DNA of 64,000 bases from Aspidapion aeneum (taxonomy: Eukaryota > Arthropoda > Insecta > Coleoptera > Brentidae), in contig OY755042.1 of the NCBI GenBank assembly GCA_963576565.1, positions 6,472,372-6,536,371 of the forward strand, written 5' to 3'. Positions within the stretch are counted from its first letter, which is position 1, and the number at the start of each line of letters is the position of its first letter. The notes under the pieces were generated by a model that had not been told where the DNA came from, did no database searches, and saw only the letters and a list, made by a program, of their open reading frames with translations. Below are positions 43,563 to 54,869 of this stretch, piece by piece. Made by a program: the position numbers and the translations under genes.

Positions 43563-43880
43563 GTGAGTTGACTCAACTGCACGCCGACATTTTTTATATT
43601 TGGGATCTTTGTCACTGGTCCATTCGAATCAGCACCTTACAATCTACCAAACTTTTACAGGCTGTAAAACAAATATCGCAATTGTGTTTGTTCTCATACC
43701 TATATATATAAATATTTGACAAAATTTTGCAAATTATTTAATTTATCTGTTAAGATTTTTATTTATACCTTCCTAGCCCGAGTAGAGAAAGTATTAGTTT
43801 TGACGATTCTTTTTTTTTTGAGATACCGCCGAAAATTTAATAATTGGGTGTATTTTGACCTATCTTAGCAATATCGTCGT

Positions 43881-44693
43881 GATGTCTGTGTGTGTGTGTA
43901 TATTATTTCTGTCCGTAACACGATAGCTCCCAACCGCTGAACCGATTTTCATAAAATGTTCAAGTAAAATAGTGTTCGACACTCTAACGAGCCGATTAGA
44001 TTTTGGTCAAAATCCATTATTGCTAATGACTAATGCTAATGCTAATTTTAAAATGCTAACTTTTTAACGAAGCAGCTTCAATAAACTTTCGTTTTCGCCA
44101 ATGCGACTCCTTATGTAAAACTTTAGCTTCTGACCACTAAATCCTGTGATCATTTGACCATGCATGATCTGCTAAACCGGATTTTTCAATATCCCCTAAT
44201 TGGGTACTTTTTAGATGTTCATTTACTCTAACCTGAAGAGGGCGTAAGAAGAGGTTAGAGTAAATGAACATCTAAAAAGTACCTAATTAGGGGATATTGA
44301 AAAATCCGGTTTAGCAGATCATGCATGGTCAAACGATCACAGGATTCAGTGGTCAGAAGCTAAAGTTTTACATAAGGAGTCGCATTGGCGAAAACGAAAG
44401 TTTATTGAAAACTTCTACGAAATTTTTGGTTATAATACGAATAATTGCGGAAAATGTGGTCTATTATATTACCAAAACCACATATTGATGCGATGTTTCG
44501 TTAATAAGTTTTTTAAAATTTTTTAAATGTCAATAAACCGTAATTAGCATTAATGGATTTTGACCAAAATCTAATTAGCTTGTAAGAGTGTCGAACACTA
44601 TTTTACCTAAAAATTTTATGAAAATCGGTTCAGCGGTTTAGGAGCTATCGTGCTACGGACAGAAAAAAAATACACACACACAGACAGACATCA
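43881..44693. repeat. Nested palindrome built from Penelope fragments
   Basis: Inner arms 44077-44234 and 44252-44409 are 158 bases each, colinear, with about three mismatches and a 17-base loop. Their sequence is the 3' coding region of a PLE GIY-YIG domain (compare 25186-25350). Outer arms 43881-44020 and 44551-44693 are also inverted copies, containing CTGAACCGATTTTCATAAA and GTGTTCGACACTCT. The whole 813 bp can fold on itself. It lies in the last intron of the GLUT-like gene. Confidence 0.8.
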
Positions 44694-44697
44694 TCAA

Positions 44698-47215
44698 CTC
44701 CTTTTTGCCCGATTAGCCACGAAACTTGTTTGATTTTTAATTTGTATGTTTTTTCGGCTGCGAGCATTTAAAGTAATATTCATTCAATAATTTGTGAACT
44801 GATTGATTTTTAAATTCACGGATACGAAATTCCACGTTTGTTAGTATTATTTGGCTTAAAAATTCCGTTGATTGATGCTCACGTGTCTTGATGACGGGTA
44901 AAAATGCAATATGCTTTGATCCGGCCTGAAAGACAAAGAGCTGTCGTAGGTCACGGACTATAGTTTGTATTCGATCTTTTCATTGATCGATATTGTATAG
45001 CAGTTTTTCGCCTGCTTTTGTTTTTTGTTTCTCTCGTATCTCGGTAGATGGCGCTTCTTGCGATAGTTTTCTCACTATTTACATTTGATTAGAGACAAAA
45101 CCGTCTAATTAACTTTGCAAGATTTGTCACATTGACCAGCAGTGTTCTGAGGAGTCCCATAAGGACGAAACAGTTAACTGTCAACACTTATTAGGTGTCC
45201 ATTAGATCTTGGACCCCCGTGAGGTTAAGCTTTCAGGCTACCCACGGAAAAATATGAAAGAAACAAAAACTCCTTTTTGCCCGATTAGCCACGAAACTTG
45301 TTTGATTTTTAATTTGTATCTTTTTTCGGCTGCGAGCATTTAAAGTAATATTCATTCAATAATTTGTGAAAATTTTGCGTCCAACTCATTTAATCAAGAA
45401 ATTTATGTTCCTTTTTTCAAATTTTCGTTTGTGGTTTAGGAGGCACTACCTACTATAATTTTGATATTTGTTTAGGAAAAGTACTTAATGAGCTCGGGCC
45501 GCTGAGCTCATTAAGTACTTTTCCTAAACAAATATCAAAATTATAGTAGGTAGTGCCTCCTAAACCACAAACGAAAATTTGAAAAAAGGAACATAAATTT
45601 CTTTTGAGGCTTCATACAGCCCTTCGACCCCATAAGGTCTTGAACCCCTCCCGCGGACCCTACCCACGCTGCGTCACTATGGTCCACCATTACCTTTGTT
45701 ATAGGTGGACTAAAAATGCATTAAAAAACGTACATTAAATAATAGTTAGCTTACCTGTAGATTGGTAAACGGTGCTAAGTTATTTTTCAGACAAAATTAA
45801 AATTTAATAACCAGTATAACACAATTCTGCTTGTTTGTAAAAGTAAGTGAATTATTTACTTTACGGAACAAGCAGACTTTTAAGGAATTATTCTGGTTGT
45901 GTATCACCTCGTTAAATAAATGTACCTACATAAAACTGACTTTAGTTAACCTTTCGCGACCGGAGGTTTTACGCTATTCTGTTCTACCATGCAACCCTTA
46001 GAGTCAGTCAGAAAAAGCTTTATTGTCAAAGAAAAAAAAATCTTATTGGCAAAGCATCAATCTTATAACTAAAAAATATTTTGTCTAAAATTATGATTAA
46101 GTAAAACTAATAAAAATAAGTTCACATTTTTAAAATACTAGGTAATTTCTAGCAAAAAATAAGTAGAAAATGGGTAGGACCTGTAAATATAAAAAAAACA
46201 AGCAAAGCAAAACAGATAGGTAAAATAGGAAAGTGCAGAAACATATTTAAAGAAAAACAAATTTTAACCGTTTGTGACATATACCTACTTATACTTTCAA
46301 ATTATGTCCATGAAAATGTAAAAAAATTAAAAAAAAATAATAAAAATTTACAGATGTGCATACCTATAGCACAAGAAACACAAAAAGCTAGTGCAGCCCA
46401 AATTTAATCATAACTTTATTAAAAAAAGGCTTATGGCCTCGCTGTATAAGGGTAATATAAATAAACGTGGAATTTCGTACCCGTGAATTTAAAAATCAAA
46501 CAAGTTTCGTGGCTAATCGGGCAAAAAGGAGTTTTTTGTTTCCCTTATATTTTTCCGTGGGTAGCCTGAAAGCTTAACCTCACGGGGGTCCAAGATCTAA
46601 TGGACACCTAATAAGTGTTGACAGTTACCCGTTTCGTCCTTATGGGACTCCTCAGAACACTGCTGGTCAATGTGACAAATCTTGCGAAGTTAATCAGACG
46701 GTTTTGTCTCTAATTAAATGTAATTAGTGAGCGAACTATAGCAAGAGGCGCCATCTACCGAGATACGAGAGAAACAAAAAACTAAAAGCAGGCGAAAACA
46801 CTGCTATACAATATCGATCAATGAAAAGATCGAATGCAAATAAAAGAAAACAACTATAGTCCGTGACCTACGACAGCTCTTTGTCTTTCAGGCCGGATCA
46901 ACACAGATTGCATTTTTACCCGTCTTCAAGACAGTGAGCGTCAATCAACGGTAGATGGCGCCTCTTGTTATAGTTCGCTCACTAATTACATTTAATTAGA
47001 GACAAAACCGTCTGATTAACTTCGCAAGATTTGTCACATTGACCAGCAGTGTTCTGAGGAGTCCCATAAGGACGAAACGGTTAACTGTCAACACTTATTA
47101 GGTGTCCATTAGATCTTGGACCCCCGTGAGGTTAAGCTTTCAGGCTACCCACGGAAAAATATAAGGGAAACAAAAAACTCCTTTTTGCCCGATTAGCCAC
47201 GAAACTTGTTTGGTA
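44698..47215. repeat. Mosaic of one repeat family in both orientations (family E)
   Basis: A unit containing GGTAGATGGCGC, AGAGACAAAACCGTCT, GACCAGCAGTGTTCTGAGGA, TAGATCTTGGACCCCCGTGA and GCCCGATTAGCCACGAAAC occurs at about 44938-45310 (+), 46480-46930 (-) and 46950-47212 (+). The right-hand part, with TTTTTTCGGCTGCGAGC, is repeated directly at 44698-44798 and 45269-45370. The copies are highly similar. No frame. They may be long terminal repeats of an unrecognised element whose body is missing; 45604-46470 between them is AT-rich and non-coding. Confidence 0.7.
45396..45603. repeat. Perfect palindrome, 100 bp arms, 8 bp loop
   Basis: 45396-45495 and 45504-45603 are exact reverse complements over 100 bases by direct reading. 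The arms run from AAGAAATTTATGTTCC to AATGAGCTC, and the loop is GGGCCGCT. Flanks differ immediately outside the arms. Such identity means a very recent inverted duplication or ongoing correction. The structure could extrude a cruciform or give a long RNA hairpin. Confidence 0.95.
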
Positions 47216-47447
47216 ATATAAATGTTTTGGCAATGAAAGAAGCAAACGTACAGTTTTAAGGAAAGGCGCTGGCAATGTCTCATTGACCATGCAGTATTCA
47301 CATTAGGCACACTAAGAAAACTGTACAAAAGTTTTTGAGTAGCCCACGAAAAGGATGCAAGTGAAACTTTAATACCTTTGAGTTTTCTACTTATATTTTG
47401 TCTAACGTCGCAAAATAAGCGTTGATTTAAATTTGAGTTTAACTTAC

Positions 47448-47719
47448 CTTATAAACAAAAATAACGCAAAAACAACGATTGAAAAAATGAAAAACACAAC
47501 TGGTCCAATAGCGTCATCGAGTGAAGGAAATGTTAGCCCAACAATTAAATTGCCGGTCCAATTTGATATGCTACCCAAGGCCATCGCACTAGACCTTGGT
47601 CCCGATTCAAATAGTTCAGATCCGACGAAGTAGGGTATTGGTCCAAGGCCGAGCCCATACCAAAGAACGTAGGCCAGAACTGCGATAATACAAAGGTAGG
47701 GCATCCAGCTAATCTTCTT
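47448..47719 (-). CDS. GLUT-like hexose transporter, penultimate exon
   Basis: Minus-strand exon between TTTTTTGCAG|AAGAAG and ATAAG|GTAAGT, starting on a codon boundary and ending after two bases. It codes WMPYLCIIAVLAYVLWYGLG, LGPIPYFVGSELFESGPR, SNWTGNLIVGLTF and a final helix (GPVVFFIFSIVVFALFLF). These are helices 10-12 of a class I glucose transporter. GPGPIPW appears as GLGPIPY, while the SNWT tryptophan is kept. ELFESGPRSSAMA fits GLUT1-4 better than the trehalose transporter group. It transports hexoses by facilitated diffusion in family members; the substrate here is not determined. A mariner sits 52 bases upstream of its acceptor. Confidence 0.9.
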
Positions 47720-47771
47720 CTGCAAAAAAGAAAAATATATTTGGTAGAAGAAAAATCAAAAAAGAAACCTA

Positions 47772-48849
47772 CGAGGATGGGATAAAAAGTATCCGGCCTA
47801 GCCTATAGCAGGCCCGATTTGCTTTGTTGTTCCAACGTGTTTGTGTAGCCTTGCTTGTGATCAGTATACGCTCGAAGTTTAAAAGAGTGCGTCAAGTAGT
47901 TTGTCTCCTGCTTATTTTGAAAGTTTATACAGTGTGTCAATTTTAAAAGATGGAAAAAAACGAGATAAGAGCCGTGATAAAATATTTTCATCAAATTTTT
48001 CAAGGGTTATCGCCGACGGAAATAAAAGCTGAACTAGATGCTACACTAGGGGAATCTGCTCCTTCCTATACCACAGTTAAAACCTGGGTATCGGACTTCA
48101 AACGTGGTCAAACTAGCACTGATGATGCTCCGCGTTCTAGCAGGCCAAAAACGGCAACTTCTGAAGAAATGGTGCAAACAATTCACAAACTAATTCTAAA
48201 AGATTAAGACTGGAAGAGGTAGCTGAGGCCGTGGGCAAATCAAAAGAGCGAATTCACCATATTTTTTGTGAAGTTTTGGTATGAGAAAGCTATCCGCCCG
48301 ATGGGTGCCGCGTTTGCTCACGCCAGATCAAAAGTTTGTGCGTCTAACCATTTAAGAGGAGAATTTGGCACTGTTTAGACGTGATTCAGGGGACTTTTTG
48401 CGTAGATTTATTACGGTTGATAAAACATGGGTCAATCATTATACTCCTGGAACTAAGCAACAGTCCAAACAATAGACGACAAAGGACGAACCAGTTCCAA
48501 AGAAGGCAAAGGCAGTACCGTCTGCTGGAAAGGTCATGGCAACGGTCTTTTAAGACGCTAAAATCGCCCTGGTTTGGCAAAAAAGAAAATTTTATTTTAT
48601 CAGGACAATGCTCCTTGCCACAAGTTCGCTCTTGTAATGTTAAACCATCCACCTTATTCGTCAGACCTAGCTCCGACAGACTTTTATTTGTTTCCAAACC
48701 TAAACAAATTTCTTGCTGGAAAATTTTTTTTCCAGTTTAGATGCAGCTACAAATGCCTATTTTGACGAGTATGTAGAAAAATAAATTATTATTTAGTCAC
48801 TATGTTGTTGCGTTCTATGTTAGGCCGGAAAGTTTTCATCCCATCCTCG
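47772..48849 (+). mobile_element. Mariner transposon, defective
   Basis: Terminal inverted repeats of about 30 bp (CGAGGATGGGATAAAAAGT at the left; its near-complement ACTTTTCATCCCATCCTCG-like sequence at the right end) are flanked by TA (47770-47771 and 48850-48851), the tc1/mariner target. At 1078 bp it is shorter than the usual 1.3 kb. Confidence 0.9.
47950..48780 (+). pseudogene. Mariner transposase, frameshifted and deleted
   Basis: Starts with a 85-residue open frame: MEKNEIRAVIKYFHQ, GLSPTEIKAELDATLGES, TVKTWVSDFKRGQ and RSSRPKTATSEEMV, a mariner helix-turn-helix DNA-binding region. After a break come RWVPRLLTPDQK-like sequence, ITVDKTWVNHYTPGTKQQ (first catalytic D; normally VDE, here VDK), FYQDNAPCHK (second D) and PPYSSDLAPTDFYLFPNL (third D), in different frames. 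A piece between the first and second D is missing. Inactive, but its ends could still be mobilised by a related transposase. Confidence 0.88.
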
Positions 48850-48959
48850 TAGTAATATTACCGTATGTGTTGAGAATCTAATCTGGGGGCACGGTAGGGA
48901 CCCGCCAAGTTCGCGCAAACTGCTGTATCACCTTTTCTTAAAACATTTTAGCCCATATT

Positions 48960-49600
48960 TGCCCTATCTCTAATTCTACTTCGGAATGAGTTACGAAATT
49001 CAAACTTTGCACAGTCGTAGACCTTGATAGAGCTAAGAATCCCTCCAAGTTTCCTGGACTTCTATAAAGCAGTAAAGTAGGAATTTTAAGTAACCTCAAA
49101 TTTGCCACTTACTCACTCATGTATAGATCATCAAAATTCTTGGAAAAAAAAAACAAACATTTCATTTACTCCGCTCCCCTATACATTTAGTAACATTGCC
49201 CACATCCAGAAACGCTAGAGGGCTAGGTTTTGGCAAACTGATAGAAACTATGATAAAACTGTAGGAAAAAATTTAAAGACCCCAAAATTTTAATTTATTT
49301 CCATGCCGTATACATGTAAAGTTATGTAAAAGTAACATTGCCCACTGCCAGAAACGCTACAGAGCTGTGATTTGGCAGACTGATAGCAACTATGACAAAA
49401 CTATAGGAAAAAATTAAAAAACACCAAAACTTTTAATTACTTTCCTCCCCTATACATATTAAGTTATGTAAAAATATTATTACCTAAATCCAGAAATTCT
49501 ACAAAGCTGGGATTTGGCAAACTAACAAAAATTATAGACGAAGTTCTTAAAAATAAACTCCAAATGACCCCTTCCCAAATACAAATTGATGCAAATAGAA
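48960..49600. repeat. Degenerate tandem repeat of about 141 bp
   Basis: At least three units share CCAGAAACGCTA...GCTGGGATTTGGCA and a GATAGAAACTATGA-like stretch, near 49193, 49335 and 49475. An older unit is recognisable at about 49020. Non-coding intron DNA. Confidence 0.7.
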
Positions 49601-49623
49601 ATTTACTAATTTCAAAAGGAAAA

Positions 49624-51105
49624 TTAAAAAACGTAAAAGCTAATGCATCGCAAAAGTTTTAAACATACTACTACTATGTCGTTTTCGAACGTTTTTCTAC
49701 GTTGTCCGACGCCTATTCTCCACCTCCTTCGATCCTGACAGTCATCTTCCGCCAGGTTTTTTTGACTCATTGATTTTTGGATTGACTGTTGCCATTCCAG
49801 TTTAGGACGCCCTCTTTTTCTGCGTCCTATTAGTTGCCATTCTAGGACCTGCTTTGGTAATCTTTCGTCCCTTATCCGTTGTACATGGCCGTACCATATC
49901 AGTTGCCTTTTAGTGATGTCATCCGTTATGCTTCCCTCGATTCCCATTCTTTCTTTTATGATCTCATTTCTTATATGATCTGTTCTAGATATTCTCATTG
50001 ATCTTCTTATTGCATCCATTTCGACACTTTCCATTTTTGCTTTGTATTTTTCTGTTACGCGAAAAGTCTCTATTCCATACAACAGCGTGCTTTTCACCAT
50101 TGTTATATGTTAAATTTTACATTCTTTTTTATCTCTCTGCTCCATAAAATACTGTTAAGACAACCAATAACCTTTTTTGCTTTTACTATTCTTTTTTCCA
50201 GTTCTTTACAGTCTGTTCCCGTCTTGTCAAATGTGACAGCCAAGTATACATACTCATTATATGGAGATATTGTTTGTCCATTTTCTAGTTCTTGTTCACT
50301 TGATTCGTTTCCAATACATAAGTACTGTGTCTTGTCCACGTTCACTGTTAACCCTCACTTTTGGTATTCTTCCGTTAACTTTCTCATCATATACTCCATG
50401 TCTTCTTTATCATTAGCTACAATTACTTGGTCGTCAGCAAACTGTAGTGTGTATATGGTAAATCGGTCGTTAAGTTGTATTCCCATGCCGTGTACTTTGC
50501 GTTTCCAGTTTTTTAGAGCTACTGCAATATATATTTTAAAAAGAGTTGGAGAGATACAACATCCCTGTCTTAAGCCTTTCGTTACCAGGAATTCTTTTGA
50601 AAGTCGATTTCCAATTTTAATTTTAGATTTTGACCCTTTGAATAGTTCTTTTATTGCTTTTATGTATGTATGATTGATATTAGTCTGCTCTAACACTGTC
50701 CATAATTTTTCTACTGGAACGGTATCATATGCTTTTTGTAGGTCCACAAAGGTAACATGAGTCTATATTTCTGGCGCTCCTTTTCTCAATTACTTGTTTA
50801 AGACAAAAAACATTATCACTACAAGATCTGCCTGCACCAAACCCACTTTGCTCTTCTTCTTCTTGCTCATGAAAATCATTCCCTATTAGATCTCTAAGAA
50901 TCCTACCGTACAATCTACTTAGAGTACTGGTTACTGAAATTCCTCTGTAATTGTTGCAATCCAGCTTGTTTCCTTTTTTATGTATTGAGGATATGAATGC
51001 AATTTTCCAATCATCAGGTACTGGATGTCCGTTTATGCATTGATTGATAATATATGTGAGATTTTCGAGTAGTTTCTCTGATCCACATTTAAAGCATTTC
51101 AGCAT
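49624..51105 (-). pseudogene. LINE reverse transcriptase, four broken frames
   Basis: In order on the minus strand: 51105-50725 (DWKIAFISSIHKKGNK, NNYRGISVTSTLSRLYGRI, QSGFGAGRSCSD), 50747-50355 (MDLQKAYDTVP motif A, GLRQGCCISPTLF motif B, TLQFADDQVIVA motif C), 50345-50103 (thumb region, NVDKTQYLCIGNE, VYLAVTFDKTG), and 50100-49624 (LLYGIETFRVTEK, WYGHVQRIRDERLP, GRRKRGRPKLEW). The last two are typical of the C-terminus of RTE-like LINEs in insects. The catalytic FADD is intact, but frameshifts separate all four parts. The endonuclease domain is absent. Confidence 0.85.
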
Positions 51106-51219
51106 ATATTCCCGCAGGTCCGCTAGCTTTTCCGGATTTAAGCTTTTTAATAATATTCTAACATATAAAAAAAAAAGTTTTAAACATATTTCGCATATTT
51201 TAATTCCTTTAAAAAAGGA

Positions 51220-51545
51220 GTGAAATCATACCAAAAGCATTTTATTTAAAAAAGCCAAGTACGCGAAAATGGCATTCCGTCAAAATAATTGAAATAAAAC
51301 CGTTTTCTTAAACTTGGCTATTATGGCTGCAAATTGACCTTAGTCTTAGTGCTCAATTGAACATAAACAAGCTTGGCTGTAATAGCAAAATTTAACAAAA
51401 AATTTCCAAACCAGTAAAAACCTTTATTTTAAAATGTCATATTGGAGAACTTGGCTATACTTTTATTTCAATTATTTTTATAGAATACCATTTTCGCGAC
51501 TTTTTTTACATAAAATGTTCTTGATATGATTTTAATATTCTGATA
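51220..51545. mobile_element. MITE with about 75 bp inverted repeats
   Basis: 51226-51305 and about 51462-51541 are inverted copies: CGCGAAAATGGCATTC against GAATACCATTTTCGCG, and ATAATTGAAATAAAA against TTTTATTTCAATTAT. The 150-base centre is non-coding. It lies between the RTE-like LINE and a family D repeat. Confidence 0.65.
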
Positions 51546-51720
51546 AATACTCAATTCTGCATGGAGCAGATCATCGTTTTTATGAGTAAACGAAGTAGTT
51601 GTAAGAAAAATGTATACAAATGGAAATGAAGACTAACAGAGATGCCTGATTTAAGTATTTGAATTTTAGCTCAAGCCGTAGTCAGCGATATTCCCCAAAA
51701 ACGTGAGAAAGGAGTTAAAA

Positions 51721-51809
51721 GTAAGAAAAACAGTATGTCTGTCTGTCTGTATGTCTGTACCTCTGTATGTCTATTAGTCTGTCTATATGTCTGTCTTATG
51801 TCTGTCTTA

Positions 51810-51840
<31 letters not shown>

Positions 51841-52290
51841 ATTTCTGTATGTCTGTCTGTATGCATTTCTATCTGTCTGTATGTTTGTCTGTAACGACTA
51901 ACGCACATAACTCAAAAAATACTTGCCCGATTTCAATGAAATTTGGTACCTAGGTTGGGTTTTGGTTCAAGATGGTCCCATTTAAAAATAAATAAAATCC
52001 ACTAGATATAAGCCGAAAAACAGGTGGGGGTAGAATTCAAAAATTAGACTTCTGGTTAAAATAGGTATAACTTGTTGGTTGTAGTACTATATTAAAGGTA
52101 ATTGTGCATGAAGAAAAAAATATTCATTATAATTTGTTTTGTTCAGTGGTTCTAAAGTGGGGGGAGGAATCTTCAATCAGACGCGACCCGGGTGGCCCAT
52201 AGGGGGTTAATTTCGCGGACCAAAATGGGTAAAAATTACATTATACATTAATAGTGTCAGCTTAGGTGCCCATAAATTGGCAGAGTATTT
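51721..52290 (+). repeat. Interspersed repeat family D, copy 2 (left end diverged)
   Basis: Contains a (GTCT)n tract at 51735-51900, ATGAAATTTGGTACCTAGG and GATGGTCCCATTTAAAAAT. It ends CTTAGGTGCCCATAAATTGG then CAGAGTATTT like the other two copies. The GTCT run gives long S/V/C/L-rich frames that are not real genes. Confidence 0.75.
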
Positions 52291-52309
52291 CTGTCACCCG
52301 ACAAGTCTC

Positions 52310-52800
52310 TATTACGTACAACAGCGTGCTTTTCACCATTGTTTCAATACTGTTAGGACATCCAATAACCTTTTTTGCTTTTACTATTATGTTTCCAGTT
52401 CTTTACAGTTTGTTCCTGTCTTATCAAATATGACACCCAAGTATACATATTCATGGCATGGAGATATTGTTTGTCCATTGTCTAACTCACTTGATTCGTT
52501 TCCAATACATAAGTACTGTGTCTTATCCGCGTTCACTGTTAACCCCCACTTTCGGTATTCTTTCGTTAACTTTCTCATCATTGGTCGTTAGCAAACCGTA
52601 GTGTGTATAAGGTAAATCGGTCGTTAAGTTGTATTTCCATACCGTGTACTTACGTTTCCAGTTTTTTAGAGCTACTGCGATATATATTTTAAAAAGAGTT
52701 GGAGAGACACAGCATCCCTGTCTTAAGCCTTTCGCTACCAGGAATTCTTTTGACAGTCGATTTCCAATTTTAATTTTAGGGTCAAAATCCCCTTTGTATA
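52310..52800 (-). pseudogene. RTE-like LINE fragment, second copy
   Basis: Closely related to 50100-50650: ADKTQYLCIGNESSELDN, then YVYLGVIFDKTGTNCKEL. The motif C region near 52590 is partly deleted. It lies 30 bases from the GLUT-like exon at 52831, on the same strand. Confidence 0.8.
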
Positions 52801-52830
52801 GTTCTTTTATTTATTTGAATTTCTACTTAC

Positions 52831-53043
52831 CATAAAAATAATCGAGATTCCCAAAACAACCAGACAAGCGCAAGAAGTGAGCAAACTAATCTGTAGTAAA
52901 ACGCGTCGTTTGAACAAAGTCATGGTTTTGATGGAAACGCACGCCATCAAAATGTTGCAGATCCCAGTCCCAATGGTTGCAAGTTCCCTATTAGTAACAG
53001 ATATGCCGGTTTCTTCGAATATCGTCGATGAATAGTAAAATAC
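52831..53043 (-). CDS. GLUT-like hexose transporter, upstream exon in window
   Basis: Minus-strand exon of 71 codons on codon boundaries, acceptor TTTCTTAG|GTATTT and donor TTTATG|GTAAGT. It codes VFYYSSTIFEETGI, ELATIGTGICNILMACVSI, then FKRRVLLQISLLTSCACL and VVLGISIIFM. This is the family segment that follows QLSGINA in helix 7 and runs through helices 8 and 9. The usual cytoplasmic ERxGRR loop motif reads KTMTLFKRR, an unusual loss of the acid and glycine. The next exon (47448-47719) continues in frame with KKISWMPYL. The exons before it are not recognised up to 64000. Confidence 0.88.
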
Positions 53044-53164
53044 CTAAGAAAGCGAAAAATAGCGTTTTGAATCGAAGAAGAAAACCAGTAAACTGGTATT
53101 TTTTATCTTCTAAAAAAAAAAATAACACACCATATATGTTATTTCAGAAAGTAAGTTGCTATTT

Positions 53165-54480
53165 TTTTTTATTTGTCAAACACACTGTGTTTTTTTTTAT
53201 TACAATCTAGTCAGTAAGACTAATTAGCAATTTTGTTTTAACTTAATTTACTAGAAAAGTCAGATTTAAACTTAGGGTTCACTCAACAGTTCTCCCCGCT
53301 TTGTTTAGTCTGTAACTCACAATTGTGTTGTGTTTATAGCATTATTTTGTTTTATGTGTAATTCACTTAGTTTACTAGCTCAAACGGTTTCACTCTTTTT
53401 AGTCTTCGAACTAGCATAGTATTGTCTAGAAGCTGAATTGCTTCCACATGCACATGCCGATGATGGAGTCTATCTTCATGGCTTTTTGCGTACTTTTTTA
53501 TAGTCTCTGCTACAGTTTCGATTATTAGATCTCGATGAAGGTCACTATTTCGAACGTACCAAGGTGCATTCACAATGTTTCTTAATACTTTATTTTGAAA
53601 TCTCTGTACAACTAGGATGTTACTCTCTTTAGCACAACCCCATAGTTGAATACCATATGTCCATACTGGTTTCAATATTTGTCTATAAAGCAGTAACTTA
53701 TTATAAATTGTTAAATTGGACTTCCTTCCAATTAGCCAGTTCATTTTTCTATACCTTATCTCAAGTTCTTCTTTTTTTTTCTTAACATGTGCTTTCCAGC
53801 GCAATTTGACATCAAGTGTCATACCTAGATATTTTGCCTGATTCGAATATGGTACTGGAATGTTGTTAATTGTTATTTGTAAAGATTTATATTTTTGTTT
53901 GTAAAATCAACATGAATTGATTTGGTTTCATTTAATTTTATTCGCCACTTTGTGGTCCAACTGTGAACTTGGGTGACTGCATCCTGAAGTTTTTCTATGT
54001 ATTTTTCAATAGATTTTTCTACCATCAATAAACCAGTATCATCGGCAAATGTTGCTAAGTGACAATTTTCTGGCTTTGGGATATCACAAGTGAATAATAA
54101 GTATAGATAAGGGCCTAGTACGCTACCCTGGGGCACGCCTGCTTGAATTTCTCTTAAATTTGAGTATGAGTCTTCCTGTTTTACTCTAAAATGTCTATCA
54201 GATATGTATGATTCCAAAATATCCGAATATTGTTTTGGCAGAAACCGTTTTAGTTTAAAATTAAGGCCTTCATGCCACACTTTGTCAAATGCTTGTGCTA
54301 CATCTAGAAAAACTGCAGAACAAACTTTTCCCTCTTCTAGTGCTTTTTCTATTATATTAGTAATTCTAAACCAAATTGATGAGATGGAATAATTTCTTGT
54401 CTTTCTATGATGGGTTTTATTCTTTTAAGCAATAATTTTTCATAGAGCTTGGATATAATTGGCAGCAAAGATATTGGCCT
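53165..54480 (-). mobile_element. 5'-truncated jockey LINE with 14 bp TSD
   Basis: GTAAGTTGCTATTT flanks the element exactly at 53151-53164 and 54481-54494. A T-run right after the left copy is the poly-A tail on the minus strand. At about 1.3 kb it keeps only the second half of reverse transcriptase. Confidence 0.9.
53367..54480 (-). pseudogene. Jockey LINE reverse transcriptase, C-terminal half
   Basis: From the truncation point: RPISLLPIISKLYEKLLLKR and IPSHQFGL, then a frame at 54280-53873 with FRVKQEDSYSNLREIQAGVP, QGSVLGPYLYLLFTCDIP and ATFADDTGLLM (motif C), and KWRIKLNETKSIHVDF. After a frameshift near 53870 the frame 53822-53367 has LRWKAHVKKKKEEL, NKLLLYRQILKPVWTYGIQL and APWYVRNSDLHRDL. 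These are textbook jockey-clade motifs. No endonuclease or ORF1. Confidence 0.9.
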
Positions 54481-54494
54481 GTAAGTTGCTATTT

Positions 54495-54869
54495 AAAACA
54501 GACATTTTAGCAACTTAGGTCAGAATCATAATCGGCGACTTTAAACACCGCCAATTTCTATATTTGACACGGTATCGCTCAACCAGTTTTAAGTTTGGGT
54601 AGAAACACCCCAAAAAACTAAAAATGTGGTTTTGTAGGGAAGCTTCCCTAGAACACAAAAACATAATTTTCAAAATCGCAGCTGATCCTTTTCAACATGT
54701 TTATTGTGAAGTTAGTTTTTGCTATTTTTGGCCAAACTATTGAGGTTTGTTGGCGGCTCCGAGTTGTCTGGGGACTACTCCATTAAAGACCTGTACAAAC
54801 TCGTTCAGGGAACGAAATTAATGGAGTGGTTAGCCTAGGAATCAAGAGGGTGCACACTAAGCCAGGAAT
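54495..54869. other. Stretch without recognisable features
   Basis: Non-coding. No GLUT-like exon was found here, although the upstream exons must lie in this direction. Confidence 0.5.

Noticed and set aside
51735..51953. 72-residue frame rich in S, V, C, L, Y
   Set aside because: Translation of a (GTCT)n microsatellite within a family D repeat.
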